A stretch of 64,000 nt of DNA from Phaseolus vulgaris (GCF_000499845.2 NC_023756.2:2443332-2507331); one strand, 5' to 3'. Shown: positions 11,044 to 22,523, numbered from the stretch's first letter. Numbers and translations are program-made. The notes: generated by a model not told the origin, from the letters alone.

Positions 11044-11916
11044 ATGTCTCTGAATATTCTAAAATATCCAATCTTGTTCCTCGTACTCTGTCTGGTGAAT
11101 CCATTTCCCTCTGCTGTGCCAGGAGCCTCTGCAACTCCCTTCACCAGAACTCTCCAAAACCTGAGGGGCCTTCGCAAGGGACAAAACGCCAATGGCGTAG
11201 GCACACTCAGAAGCCACCTCAAACATTTAGGTTACCAAGTAAACGAACAATCTTCTTCCAACAACTTCGATGAAAACGTTGAATCTGCTCTCAAACACTA
11301 CCAAGCATTCCATCACTTGCCAACCAGTGGTGTGGTGGATGACAAAACTATCGAAACCATGAGCCTCCCACGTTGTGGATTGCCTGATATCCCAACCATT
11401 CCTAACCCTAACCCTAACCCTAATGCTGCTCAAAACTACAGTTACTTTCCAGGGGCACCAAGATGGAGGAAATTTGCATTAACCTATCGATACAGTTCAT
11501 CTGTTCCAAGTCCCCTCAGCTTGAATGCTGTGAGACAAGCAATGGCGAATGCCTTTCAAACGTGGAAACACAACAACAGGTTCACCTTCACTGAAGTCAG
11601 TCGTGCTTCTGACATAGTGTATGGCTTCCACCGTGGAAACCACGGTGATGGGTATCCGTTTGACGGGCCAAGTGGGGTTCTGGCTCATGCTTTTGCCCCA
11701 CAAGATGGAAGATTACACTATGATGCAGATGAAAGGTGGAGCACTAATGGGCCAGGCATTGATTTTGAAACTGTATGTTTGCATGAAATTGGTCACATTC
11801 TAGGGCTTGGACACAGTAACGTTGCTGGCGCTATTATGGAACCTATATATCCAGGGATACGACGAAGTCTAGCCCAAGATGATAAGGATGGTTTGAAAAA
11901 TCTATATGGGTTTTAG
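11044..11916 (+). CDS. Plant matrix metalloproteinase (matrixin, M10A), secreted
   Basis: A zinc endopeptidase of 290 residues in one exon, as is usual for plant MMPs. Residues 1-30 are a signal peptide. 50-108 form the peptidoglycan-binding-like prodomain. PRCGLPD (109-115) is the cysteine switch that holds the zymogen inactive. PNPNPNPN (120-127) is a hinge. The catalytic domain follows, with the zinc site HEIGHILGLGH (247-257) and the Met-turn Met265. The protein ends right after the catalytic domain: no hemopexin domain and no C-terminal hydrophobic GPI signal, so it is probably released to the apoplast. The ATG at 11044 (context ACCATGT) is preferred over the in-frame ATG at 10975 because the latter adds 23 polar residues in front of the signal peptide and lies very close to the TATA box. 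Legume relatives are linked to defence and nodule infection, but its own role is unknown. It is unrelated to the P450s next door. Confidence 0.95.
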   Translation: MSLNILKYPILFLVLCLVNPFPSAVPGASATPFTRTLQNLRGLRKGQNANGVGTLRSHLKHLGYQVNEQSSSNNFDENVESALKHYQAFHHLPTSGVVDDKTIETMSLPRCGLPDIPTIPNPNPNPNAAQNYSYFPGAPRWRKFALTYRYSSSVPSPLSLNAVRQAMANAFQTWKHNNRFTFTEVSRASDIVYGFHRGNHGDGYPFDGPSGVLAHAFAPQDGRLHYDADERWSTNGPGIDFETVCLHEIGHILGLGHSNVAGAIMEPIYPGIRRSLAQDDKDGLKNLYGF

Positions 11917-12069
11917 GATATACTAGAACTTGAGAATAAGCGTAGCATGTGTGTGCAAGGTGTCAATTTACTTGATGCTCAAACCAGTTAATTGCATGTA
12001 TTAAGCAATAATTAAATAAGCCACACACTTCTAATAAAAAATGGCCTTTGCCAAGGTTTTTTTTTTATA

Positions 12070-12310
12070 TATAAAAGTTTTCATATTAGACGTTATTATG
12101 GAACTTGACATCTCTGCTATACTGACACCTCAGGTAACAATAATTGTTTGTCATTAAATGAAATACAAAATAAATAAAAAAATATGGAAGAATTATACCA
12201 AAACAGATATGTTAACAAAAACGATATATAAGTAAATTATACTTATTCATAAATAATTTTAAGAACAGACTAGATGGAAACCTATTATACCAATTAAATG
12301 AATTACCAAG
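12070..12310 (-). mobile_element. LINE fragment (same family as 9000-9265 and 50290-51110)
   Basis: On the minus strand it shares the 3' tail with the other two copies: the GGTGTCAGTATAGC..ATGTCAAG end and the CTAGATGG..CTATTATACCAATTAA part. No intact coding remains. Confidence 0.55.
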
Positions 12311-12479
12311 TAATTGGTTAATGCATTACTCTTTCTTGTGAAAATAATTTTTTTAATAAATAATACATCATGAAGCAACATAAACCAAAAATAACTTTAT
12401 TTAACAAAACGTAATCACTCTGGGATTAGTTTTGTATAAAGATTTGGATACTTCTGAAATGTCTTCTTTTAATTACATT

Positions 12480-12670
12480 ATTTTTTGCTAATATAAGGTA
12501 ACCTGTTGGCTGTTTTTTGGGTATGGTTGTCTCACTTTAAGGTTGCTCTGCGGAGAGTCTTTTGTGTGGATGATGTAGGAAGTCCACTTCTGGGCTACTG
12601 TATATGGGTTGGGATACCCCTGAAGTATCCCCTTAATTTTATTTATTCATTGCTTATCAAAAAAATAAAA
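12480..12670 (+). mobile_element. LINE 3'-end fragment
   Basis: Contains the family tail GGGTTGGGATACCCCTGAAG then ATTTATTCATTGCTTATCAAAAAAA, preceded by about 100 bp of less AT-rich 3' untranslated sequence. Confidence 0.6.
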
Positions 12671-12861
12671 AAATAAAATGTAATTACAGAAATGACTCTG
12701 ACCATAGCAAACCAAGAGGAAGATAATGTATTGCTTTTAATAGTGATGCCTTTGCACAAATAAGTAGACTTGGTATGCTTAGGTCAAGTAATTCAAGAAT
12801 AATGGAAATCCGAAGTTCTTTTAGGAACAAAAACTTTATTTAAAGAGGAAATAGGAAATGA

Positions 12862-12982
12862 TGTTGGAGATCCCACATCGACTAGAGATTAGAGTCTTTC
12901 ATAGTATATAAGTGGGTGCAAACCTCACCTCATTGAGTCGGTTTTATGGGGTTGAGTTAGGCTTAAAGTCCACTTCTTAACA
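12862..12982 (+). mobile_element. Solo LTR of a TRIM retroelement
   Basis: A 121-bp LTR starts TGTTGGAGATCCCACATCGA and ends CCACTTCTTAACA. It is flanked by perfect 5-bp target duplications AATGA (12857-12861 and 12983-12987). It is closely similar to both LTRs of the complete TRIM at 58598-58971. It formed by recombination between the two LTRs of a former full element. Confidence 0.9.
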
Positions 12983-12987
12983 AATGA

Positions 12988-15900
12988 AAATCAAACCTAA
13001 ACTCTCATTTTTTTTTCATTGGCATGGAAAAGCTTATTGAATGAAATAATTAATTTTCCTTTTTTTAATATCCCTAACAAAATAAAGTTTCCTATCAAAA
13101 TTTCAAAACTTTTAATTAAATAATTAGGTCAAAGATATATACTTGTAACTTAAATAAATAACTTACTAAGACAAATGGCCATAATGGAGAGGAACTTACC
13201 TTCTCAATAAGTAAGTTGATTTTTTTATAAAAAATAAATGAAAGTACTAGGACTAAAATAAATACAACTATGAACCAACCAATAAATACATCTCACTCAA
13301 AAACAGAAAGCATTTACATCTACCTATGAAACTCTTAATTTAGCTTAGGAAACAATTAGTGTTTACAATATGCTTAAAATAACAATCATTTCCAACTATA
13401 CTAAATTAACCATGCCTGTTGCCATCTATTTCACCAAAATACTCTTCTCTTAATTTAGCAAAAACAATTATGTTGTTATTGTTTTCTTTGTTAATGAGTT
13501 TGATCACCCATTTTAAGTGATTCATTGATAAAAAAAATGGTGAAGATAAAGATAAGTCTCTTTTAAGTTTAGAATATGGTTTTGTTGATTATCGTATATT
13601 TGTCAATATTTGTGATTTGGTCTGTTTGATCTCTATTTCTCATCAATACTTGCTGACTCTTAATTTTATTCATTATTCAATTATATCAGTTCTTTCCCAA
13701 ACATGCAATCATATCTGGTTTTTGTGCTTCTGCTTTCTTTCTAGGATTTTGTGTTTTATATTGAAAGAAAAAGATTTTGTTAACACCAAAATAAAATACA
13801 TATAATTGACAAATTATTTTAATAATATAATAATATTTTAAATTAAAAAATAAATTAAATATAATTAAAATATTAATTAATTAATTATTTATAAAGTATA
13901 TATTTATTATATATTCTGTATATGTTTATTATTGTGTATGATGTAGAAATATCACCGCTGCCGGTCTTGAAATAGTCAAATTGTGTCTTGAAATGTCAAA
14001 TAAATCGTTTACTTATTTATTTGTTCTTTTGTATCAAAGAATTAAAATATTTATGTACATTAAATGCTTGTGGGGTCCACATTTATTTGGTATGAATTGG
14101 AACTAAATGTGCATGCAATTGGTTTGTGGTCCCATGGTTTTTAGTTGCTTTTCAGACTCGTCATTTTAATATTTTCACCCCAACACTTTTACTATCTGCA
14201 CCATAGTTCTTATATCTACACCTTTCTTAAAAGCCTCGGTCCATTCCGCTGTTCAAACATTTCTACTGTTTGCCACACTTTTTGTATTCACACCAACTGG
14301 TTCAACAATCTTTCAACTTTTTTTAGATGTACATTTCTTACTATTTTATAACAAATATTTTTTTATTTGAATAGGAAGATTTTGAAATTAAATTTTCTCA
14401 AAGTGTTATTTGAGTCAGCTTTTATGGGTACCTCAGCTATGCACTCCACTAGATTATATTGAGGAGGAAAAATTAAAAAAATTATTATTGTTGGTTATTA
14501 ACCGTAGGTTAGAGGTATAAGAAATGAGTATACATGATTGAATGTCTCGATTGTTAGGATAATTGTCTTGATCGTTATTTACAACGAACGCAAGCATCTT
14601 CTAATCAACAAATTGATTTAACAAAAATTATTCAATACATGAGTTTCTAGTTTTAATCATTTTAAAATTTTATAATTCAAAATCTACTGGTTCAAGCGGT
14701 AGTAGTTACACAAAATAATTTTCAACAAACTAAATACTTAACAACAAATCAGCTAATATGACAACAATTATGACCAACAACACAATTCATTTAGTGATGA
14801 TTATAATAATTATTAGTTTGTTAAGAAATTTTTTACTAACATTGAATTTATTTTTATTAAATATTTTCTTAACTATATTTGAATATTTTACTATTTTTTT
14901 AATATTATAATATTTTATAATTTAAAAATCATTTTATCACGATTTTAAATATATGTTATGCCTGAAAAAAAGTTCATTTTGTTAAAGCTGAGATGTGAAA
15001 ATAAAACTGGACATTACATATGAATTTTTAAGGTAAATACAGCATACTAATGCTTACTCATTTTTTGTAATTTTTTTATTTAAAATTGTAATTTGGGAAA
15101 AAATTTGACTTCCTTCGTACAAAAACTATATACATGGTATAAATAGATTGAAGGACCTGATGTTCCATTTTAATCAATTTATTTATTATTGTGAATAAGA
15201 AAATAGAAAATGGAAGGCTCTGATTTAAGAACAAAATGATCCTTTACTGATATATGTAGTGGAATCAGAAAAATAATGTGAACCTTTCAACTTATACATG
15301 CAGCAACAGAGTATCAATTAACAAAAGAATTAATTATATAAAATAAATCAAACACATATCATAGAAATAAATGAATAAAAGCATTATTGGAATATCCATT
15401 TTGTTTTTAAATCAGAACGATTGGTTGTGTACATGACAGTGCTGCATCAATCTTTGCTGCATAATTGAGTTATGGAAGGTTCAGCTATTTTATGATAATT
15501 AAAATTCAAAATCTGATATATAAAAACTAAATCCCTCTGCTTAGAAACAGCACCTCCATAGGTAAATTCTCCCAGTTTAACTTGTGTGTTTTGGATTTTT
15601 GTTCCCATCTTGTTCTTCTTTATTGTCTCTATTGATGCATTTTATTCTCAGCCGACTTAACTATTTTCATCTATCTAATCTAAGCTTAAAATAAGCATTG
15701 AACAACTCTTTCTCTTTCTCTATTTGTCTGTTTTGGATTGTTCAGTTGTTTAGATGTCTTATCCTTCAGTCTGCAACACTTCTGCTGAACAAATACCAAA
15801 AGTGACATTCTTATTAAAGTACTGGTGCAAGTGTTATGAACCACAATAATTTCAAAAGAACTGCTATTTTTTTATTTATTGATTTTTTTAATTTGAAATT

Positions 15901-16530
15901 TTTTAAAAGCAATGCACCATTAACTATTATATTGACCCAAACTTAAAATAAGAAAAACAAAATAATTAAACTGATAAAAAATAACGGTTAAAAAAATAAA
16001 TAACAAATGTATTTTAGGGATATCTCAACTTTTATACAAACAAGATTTTCAAACTTTCTAACATATAAGAAAGAGTTTCAAAACAAACAACCACCTAAGT
16101 CTTCACTATCCTACTTAATACTTTGGATAGATTTCATACAAATTAACGACTTTAAGACACCAGTCAAAATAAGAAAAACTAGCTAAACGAATCTTGAAAA
16201 AAATACATGACTATATCTAAACCCTAAAATCCACAACCATACCTTCAATTGTATAATTATAAAGATTTCAATATGATCTATCTTTCCATTCTTAAAAATC
16301 TTGTAATTTTTATGTCTTCACAATTTACTAATAACTGTTATTCACACTCAATCTCAAATTTAATTCACAACCTTATTGACTCACTTACTTACTTACTTAG
16401 GGATCTTAAAATTTGAAAAGTGTTTTTTTTTCTCCGAATGATTGATTAATGTAGTAAAATACAATTTTCCAATCACTTTATATAGAATTCATATGTCAAT
16501 AAAAGATTATTTCTCTTTTTAATTATAATA
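12988..16530. other. AT-rich intergenic region
   Basis: No gene recognised over 3.5 kb. A short AT-rich repeat at about 13770-13930 (ACACCAAAATAAAATACATA..., then ATAATATTTTAAATTAAAAAATAAATTAAA) recurs near 37680, 43870 and 59850, and inverted near 44270-44390. About 15975-16240 may be a minus-strand LINE 3' end (GGGATATCTCAACTTTTATAC). The open frames at 13617 and 14145 look random. Confidence 0.35.
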
Positions 16531-16539
16531 ATGATATTG

Positions 16540-16546
16540 TATATAA
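16540..16546 (+). promoter_or_regulatory. TATA box of CYP82 gene 1
   Basis: TATATAA 89 bp upstream of the ATG at 16635, leaving a leader of about 60 bases. Confidence 0.5.
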
Positions 16547-16634
16547 GAAGGTACGCATTATTCCACATTCTAAACATATAACATTCCTCCATCAACCCTA
16601 TCAACTCTCCACACAAGAACTTCAACTAACCAAA

Positions 16635-19343
16635 ATGGATTTGTTCCTTGTGAGTACCCTAAACAACACTGCACTTGCTCTCCTTTCCCTAACATTACTC
16701 TTAGCCTTCTCTGTGTTTCTCTGTCGTCCCTCCAAAGCTGGTAGTGATCTGAGAGAACCTCCAATGGCCTCACGTGCATGGCCCATACTAGGCCACCTCA
16801 TGCTTCTCGGGGGCTCACCAACGCCCCACAAGACGTTGGGAGCCATGGCTGACAAATACGGACCCCTCTTCACCATCAAGCTCGGTTCCAAACGCGCTTT
16901 GGTTCTCAGCAACTGGAAAATGGCGAAGGAATGTTACACCACAAACGACGCCGTTGTGTCCTCTCGCTCCAAGCTCGTGGCCATCGAACACGTGGCATAC
17001 AACCAAGCAAGTTTTGGGTTCGCACCCTATGGTCCTTATTGGCGTGAGATACGGAAGATTGTGACCGTGTTCCTCTCCAACCGCAAAACGGAGCTTCTAA
17101 GCCGCGTTAGGGTTTCTGAGATTCGAAGTTCTGTCAAAGAGCTCTTTCATGTTTGGTCGGAGAAGAAGGGCAGTGAAGAGTGTGTGGTGGTGGAGATGAA
17201 GCAGTGGTTCACGGAGTTGGTGTTCAATATAGTTTTCCAAACCATGGCTGGGAAGCGATTATTTGGTAAAATTCACACAGATTCAAGTTTTCAGTTTCAT
17301 CATTCTCTCCAACACGAATAAAACATAGAAAGTATGATTAAGAGATATAGAAAGTATGATTAAAAGAGTGTTGTTATAATTTTTCTTGTTTAAATTTAAA
17401 GATAACATCGTTAAACAGAGATTTGTTTTCCATTAGGTAAAAGTGCAGTGGTTAGTGAGAAAGAAGCAGAGAAGTGTGTGAAGGGTTTGAGGAAGTTCAT
17501 GCAGATGTTGGGGGTGTGCACAGTGGCTGATGCTGTTCCTGTTCTGAGATGGATGAATTTGGGAGTGAAAGCCATGAAAGAAACTGCCAAAGAACTGGAT
17601 TTGATCTTAGATGAGTGGTTGGTGGAGCACAGCAAAAAGAGGGGTTTAGGTGAAAAAGGTGTTGAAAGTGAGGACCAAGACTTCATGGATATGATGCTTT
17701 CACAGCTTGAGAGTGCCCCCATCGATGGATTTGATGCTGCTACAATAAACAAAGCCACAACATTGGTATATCTTGCATATAAAATTTGTCCCTCTTGTTG
17801 CTTCTTAAACCATTTCTGCTTAATTTAAAACCCTCATTATACTTTAACTGATAACTAATTTTTTTCTTACATGAAATTTTTACTAAACAAAAATCTATTA
17901 AGAGAACATGGTACAAGTGGTCCTCAATCAATAAACTAAGTCTTACAAAAGCCAATTTAAAAGTATAAAAAGGACAAATTATAGAATCAATATTCCATTT
18001 AGAAAAAAAGTTTTATTTTATAGATAATCCTTACAAATAATTAAATTTGAATATAAAAAATTATTAAAAAAAAATTTTAAAAATCAAAATAACCGGTTTA
18101 TTATACTAACTAAATTAAAGATATTTGATAAACTAAAAATATTATTGATATTTAAACTAGTTTTAATTATTAATAAAAATTTATAAAATAGTTTTTAGAT
18201 TAATATTTAACTATTAACCAGATTTAAACTATTAACTATTTTATATTTTAAATTAATTTTTATTAATTTTGTACATGCTAATTTAAAATCTAAAATATTA
18301 ATAGATAAAACCTTGTTAGTTACAATAAATACCAATTTAAAATTTATTTATTAATAATAAAAATTATTTTAGACATCAATAATTTTTTAGTATCTAAACT
18401 ATTATCCAAGTTAGACTTTTTAGTCCCTAGTTATTTAATAGTTTTAAAAAATCACTTAAATTAATTTCTTTAAGAATTTACTATTCATATATATATATAT
18501 ATTTGGAACTAAATATTTTTACTGTTACTTAATCAGAAAATTGAATATAACTTTCCGGATAAGTAATTTTGACTGAAAATATTGTAAAACCTTTTTTTTT
18601 ATTGTTGGAACATATATTTACTCTTATCTTAACCTACAAATTCACTAGTCATGTATATTTTTGTTTGCTAGAGAACATTCTTCTGAATTAGAGAACTTGA
18701 ACTTGAATTGCAGGCACTGATCTTGGGTGCCACTGATACAAGCACAGTTACTCTTACATGGGTGATGTGTTTCCTATTGAAAAATCCTCTTATATTAGAG
18801 AAAGTAAAAGAAGAGATCAACACTCAAATAGGGGAAGAGAGATTCATTAGTGAGTCAGATGTGAACAAGTTAGTGTACCTTCAAGCAGTAGTCAAAGAGA
18901 CACTGAGGTTGTATCCACCAGGTCCTCTCTCAGCACCTCGTGAATTCACACAAGATTGCATGTTAGGTGGCTATCATGTAAAAAAAGGAACTCGATTAAT
19001 CACAAACTTGTGGAAGATCCAAACAGATCCTAATATCTGGTTAGATCCATTGATGTTCAAGCCAGAAAGATTCCTTACTACTCACAGAGATGTTGATGTT
19101 AAGGGTCAAAGTTTTGAGTTGTTACCATTTGGAAGTGGAAGAAGAATATGCCCAGGAATATCCTTTGGCCTTAACATGATTCATTTGACTCTAGCTAATT
19201 TTTTGCACTCTTTTGAAATACTTAATAAACCCAATGAGCCTATTGATATGAGTGAAGCCCTTGGAATGACCAATGAAAAAGCTACTCCACTTGAGATTCT
19301 AGTTAAACCACGTTTGTCTTCTAAGTATTATGAATCCTTGTGA
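16635..19343 (+). CDS. CYP82-family cytochrome P450, gene 1 (three exons)
   Basis: Predicted ER-bound monooxygenase of 529 residues. Exons: 16635-17265, 17437-17765, 18714-19343, all with GT-AG borders. The N-terminus has a hydrophobic anchor (about residues 8-32) and the hinge ends in [10 protein letters not shown]. The I-helix is GATDTS (325-330), ETLR is at 382-385, PERF at 437-440, and the heme loop [10 protein letters not shown] (459-468) carries ligand Cys466. The second intron (17766-18713, phase 0) is shared by all seven genes. The first (17266-17436, 171 bp) splits the KRLFG codons and is unique to this copy. One residue is missing after KIVT in the C-helix region compared with gene 2. 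The last intron holds a diverged MITE-like palindrome (about 18060-18425). CYP82 enzymes act on terpenes, coumarins, flavonoids or alkaloids; the substrate here is unknown. The most divergent copy together with gene 2. Confidence 0.93.
17266..17436 (+). other. Extra intron of CYP82 gene 1, flanked by a short direct repeat
   Basis: Donor GTAAAATTC and acceptor TTTTCCATTAG. The word GGTAAAA stands at both borders (17265-17271 and 17436-17442). Inside is a tandem 20-bp unit, ATAGAAAGTATGATTAAGAG then ATAGAAAGTATGATTAAAAG, at about 17325-17368. The six other CYP82 genes run through this point without a break. Confidence 0.85.
18060..18425. mobile_element. Diverged palindromic MITE in intron 2 of CYP82 gene 1
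   Basis: A series of words (TTGATATTTAAACTAG.., ATAGTTTTTAGATTAATATTTAACTATTAACC.., TAAAATCTAAAATATTAATAG.., ACATCAATAATTTTTTAGTATCTAAAC) follows the order of the MITE in the intron of gene 6 (53073-53523). The ends are too decayed to set exactly. Confidence 0.4.
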
Positions 19344-20085
19344 TGTGGTAGCAGTATACTGTCAGATAGGATCACTCTTCATCTGTTTCAATAAATCAGT
19401 TCAGTGTGTAATTTGTAATCTTCAACATTGTTAAAGATTGCCATTGGAATTTCTATCAGTGGAAGTGAGTGAAGGATAGAGATTATCTCAACACTGGACA
19501 TATTTGTTCCACACATTTATCTCAACATACTTTTGCTAGCATGTACTTGGTCTAACAACAGCAGTTCCAAGTTCAGGGTTTTGATGCAGTTTTATAGTTC
19601 TGCTGCATAATTCTGAGTGTTGGTTTGTCGTGCAGTTGAGAACAAAGTAATCTTGGTACTGTTTTTGGATCTGGAATTACATGTTTTAGTGTGCTTTTAA
19701 TAGGTCTGATGGTGTTAGGGAGATTTATAAAGTTTAAAAAAATCCTTTACTACCTTGCCACTGTTTTCATCTTTGGGAGAAATGGATTCACTCCCAAAGA
19801 TTGAGTACTTGCTAAAGCTTGAGTACTTAGGATAGTTCTTGTTGAAGCTTTATGTGTTCAGGTTTTTTAACTAGTGATAGTGTAGAGGTAGATTTGTCAA
19901 AACAGGGGAGGGAAAAAAAACTTAACATCACAACACATTTGAAGACTTGGGAAAAAAATATATACTTTTTTTTTCCTTAACTAAGTTTTTATTCTTAAGA
20001 AAGGTCCTTGTTTGACAATTTTAATGAAATAGAAGCATTAGCTTGTATAAATAATATATCATAACCATTTAAATCCATGTCGAAA
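19344..20085. other. 3' flank of CYP82 gene 1
   Basis: Carries the 3' untranslated region (AATAAA-like word near 19391). The rest shows no gene. The stretch 19560-19880 is less AT-rich, with no recognisable content. Confidence 0.4.
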
Positions 20086-20091
20086 GCTAAT

Positions 20092-20285
20092 GTTTTTTAT
20101 TTTAAAATTTATTTAATTTAACGTCAGTTTCACCCACATTAATATTTTTTATTTATTTTAAAGTTTATTTAATTTAACGTTTGCTTTATCCACAAGATAT
20201 TTTTTTATTTTAAAATTTATTTAATTTAGTGTGTGTTTGAGTCTCACTAATAATTTTTATTTTAAAATTTATTTAATTTAATGTG
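20092..20285. repeat. AT-rich minisatellite, about 50-56-bp period
   Basis: Four units of TTTATTTTAAAATTTATTTAATTTA followed by a variable 25-30-bp part (ACGTCAGTTTCACCCACATTAATA and variants). Two more units lie at 21911-21970, on the other side of the hAT element. Confidence 0.7.
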
Positions 20286-20359
20286 AACTACAAACTATAT
20301 AAAAACTATTTTTAATATCAATTTAAATTGTGTCGATTTCACCAACATTAATGTAAGTA

Positions 20360-20432
20360 GTTTTGTTTATCAATAATGAATAAATAAATTAAAAGGAAAC
20401 ACTTTAAGGATATTTCAACTCTTATATAAGAA
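20360..20432 (-). mobile_element. LINE 3'-end fragment
   Basis: Minus-strand copy of the recurring LINE tail (complement of TATCAATAATGAATAAATAA ... AAGGATATTTCAACTCTTATA). Confidence 0.5.
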
Positions 20433-20850
20433 CCAATAAAACTTCACTTTGGAAGATTTTATATTATTGTCACAAACAGTTTGTTAAAAAATGATAAACT
20501 TTTTTTTTTACCTTACCTAGGTTTTTATTCTTGAGAATGTCATTGTTTGTATTAGCTTATAAAAAATAGATTCCCAAAGCATTAGCTTGTAAAAATAATA
20601 TACCACAAGCAGCATTCAAATCAATTGGGAATGAAACTCCTTCAATCATACACAACAAACTACAAGAAAATAGTTATTATTTAACATATCCAAAGAAGAC
20701 ACTAATTAACTAATAGAGTTGGATGCATGTGTGATTTTAAAATCGTTGATACTAAATCATTAATATTGAGACTCTAAGTAACCGACGCTAATTTGTCATT
20801 CATTTTTAATTAAAATAATTTAGTGTTGGTTTGGTTGACACTATAATGTT

Positions 20851-21902
20851 TAAGTGTGGGCAAAAAATCCAAATTACGAAATCCAATCCATAATTATCCA
20901 AATTCATATTTTTGGATTTTAAATCCAATCTATCTAACTGGATGTGGATTAAATATAGATTGGATACATTTTTGGATTATCCAAATTGCATTTTGGGTTG
21001 GATTTTGACTTGACCCGATCCAGGTTGAGCCAAGACACTCCGGGCCCAGGTTGAACAAAGTCGACCAAAGTCCACGTCGAGCCTAGTCGTCCGGGCCCAA
21101 GTCGAATCAAATGGTATGGACCAAAGTCGAGCCGAGTCAACCCTAGACCAAGTCGAGCTGAGTGGCCGATATTGAGTCGACCCGAGTCAGCCGGGGCTGA
21201 TATCAAGCCGAGTTGGCCCATGCCAATATCTAGTCTACCCGTTCCGGGCCCATGTCGAGCTGAGTTTTTCGGGTCCAATATGAAGTTGAGCGGGCTCGGG
21301 CTGATATCCAAACGACCAGGCCATGGCTGATGTCGAGTCGAGCTGGCCCAGCTCGATGTTGAGTCGAGCACGTCCGGGCCGATGTCGAGCCGAGCGGGCC
21401 AAGACCGATATTGAGTCGAGCGAGCTCGGGCCGATGTCGAGTCATCCGGGCCCGGGCCAATGTCGAGTCGTTAGAACCCGAGTCGATGTAAAATCGTTCT
21501 GGCCCGGGCTGATGTCGAGACTTCCGGGTCCGAGCCGATGTCGAGTCGTCTGGTCCCAAGTCGATGTCGATTCGTCTAGGCCCAGGTCAATGTCGAGTCG
21601 TTTGGGCCTGGGCCAATTTCGAGTTGTCTGGGCCCGGGCCGATGTCCAGCCGAGTTGGTCCGCATCCAAGTTGAGTCGGCTTAGGCATAGTTGGAGCCAA
21701 ATTAGTCTGTGTCTATATCAAAATAAATTTAATGTAATTGATAAAGTGAATTTAATCTAATTAACAAAGTGGATTTAATCTAAATTTAATCCACTTTAAA
21801 TGGATTTTAAAAAAATTCAAATAAATTTGATATAATTATGAATTTTAAATTTAATCCATTTATTTAGATTTGGATTTAGATTGGATTTTCATCATCACCC
21901 TA
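20851..21902. mobile_element. Non-autonomous hAT-like element filled with a minisatellite
   Basis: Flanked by perfect 8-bp repeats ATAATGTT (20843-20850 and 21903-21910), the target length of hAT elements. Ends are TAAGTGTGGGCAAAAAATCC and the inverse of TAGGGTGATGATGAAAATCC, which resemble the TAGGGGTGGGCAAAA-type ends of plant hATs. Subterminal AT-rich zones rich in GGATTTAAATCCAATC-like words enclose a GC-rich tandem repeat. No transposase. Confidence 0.8.
21010..21690. repeat. GC-rich 26-bp minisatellite inside the hAT element
   Basis: About 25 imperfect copies of a 26-bp unit, roughly GATGTCGAGTCG + NNYCGGGCCCGGGCC. Twelve in a row are clear from about 21325 to 21640. Frames on both strands are open through it (for example 20949-21371 - and 21323-21760 +) only because a repeat lacking stop words is read; they are not genes. 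It is the only strongly GC-rich block of the window. Confidence 0.85.
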
Positions 21903-21910
21903 ATAATGTT

Positions 21911-22520
21911 TTTTTATTTTAAAATTTATTGAATTTAGCATTGATCCATGCTAATATTTTTTATTTTAAAATCAAGTACACATTCAAAATCTTCATTCGT
22001 AAGTATGTTTTTTCATAAATTTTCTAAAATATGTAATTCCAAGGTTTTAAGTACATTTCAAATTGTATTTTCCAAAAAATATAAAGATTTAAAATGTCAT
22101 TTTTTTCATCTTTCTACTATACTAAAAAAAGTACATAAAGAAATTATAGAAAGGATGCAGGAAGCAATTTCCCACTTTCCTTTTCTTCCTAGTTGATCAT
22201 TATTACCAACCGTCTGCATATGCGCTGCTCTTGTTTTTGGTCCACATGAGTCAGAGTGACCATAGAATCTTATCTTCCTGGTCAACTATCCTTGCTCACC
22301 AAGGTTCTCAAATTATTGACTATTCTTCAACTTTATGAAATAAAAACAAATATGTTTCAGCCACCTTAAAATAACAATTTTTGTCTCCATTATGCAGAAC
22401 ATACTAATAGATTCTAATACTTGCAGATCAAGCACACCAACATGGGGTGACATGTTAAACAAAATGACCTCATATTGGTCCAACCATGCGGCCATGCACA
22501 AGACCCTATACGCATCTTCT
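21911..22520. other. Upstream region of CYP82 gene 2
   Basis: Starts with two more units of the 50-bp AT minisatellite (to 21970). Two W-box cores, GGTCAA (22280-22285) and TTGAC (22316-22320), lie about 270 bp before the ATG; they are common by chance, but fit pathogen-responsive CYP82A genes. Confidence 0.35.
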
Positions 22521-22523
22521 CCC

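Noticed and set aside
11400..11424. Interstitial telomere repeat (CCTAAC)n
   Set aside because: It lies within the metalloproteinase frame and encodes the Pro-Asn hinge. Only about four units, and not the plant CCCTAAA type.
16622..17006. Antisense frames under CYP82 gene 1 (and the matching ones under genes 3-7)
   Set aside because: They recur at the same place in every paralogue because the sense strand is conserved. They are shadows, not antisense genes.
20640..20680. CACTA left end (AAACTACAAGAAAATAG)
   Set aside because: The word resembles the MITE start, but the following sequence does not match the family and no right end was found.
20949..21760. Open frames of 109-145 codons on both strands, rich in Arg, Ser and Pro
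   Set aside because: They are readings of the 26-bp minisatellite, with the same repeat in every frame. No start context, no domain, and both strands are open for the same reason.
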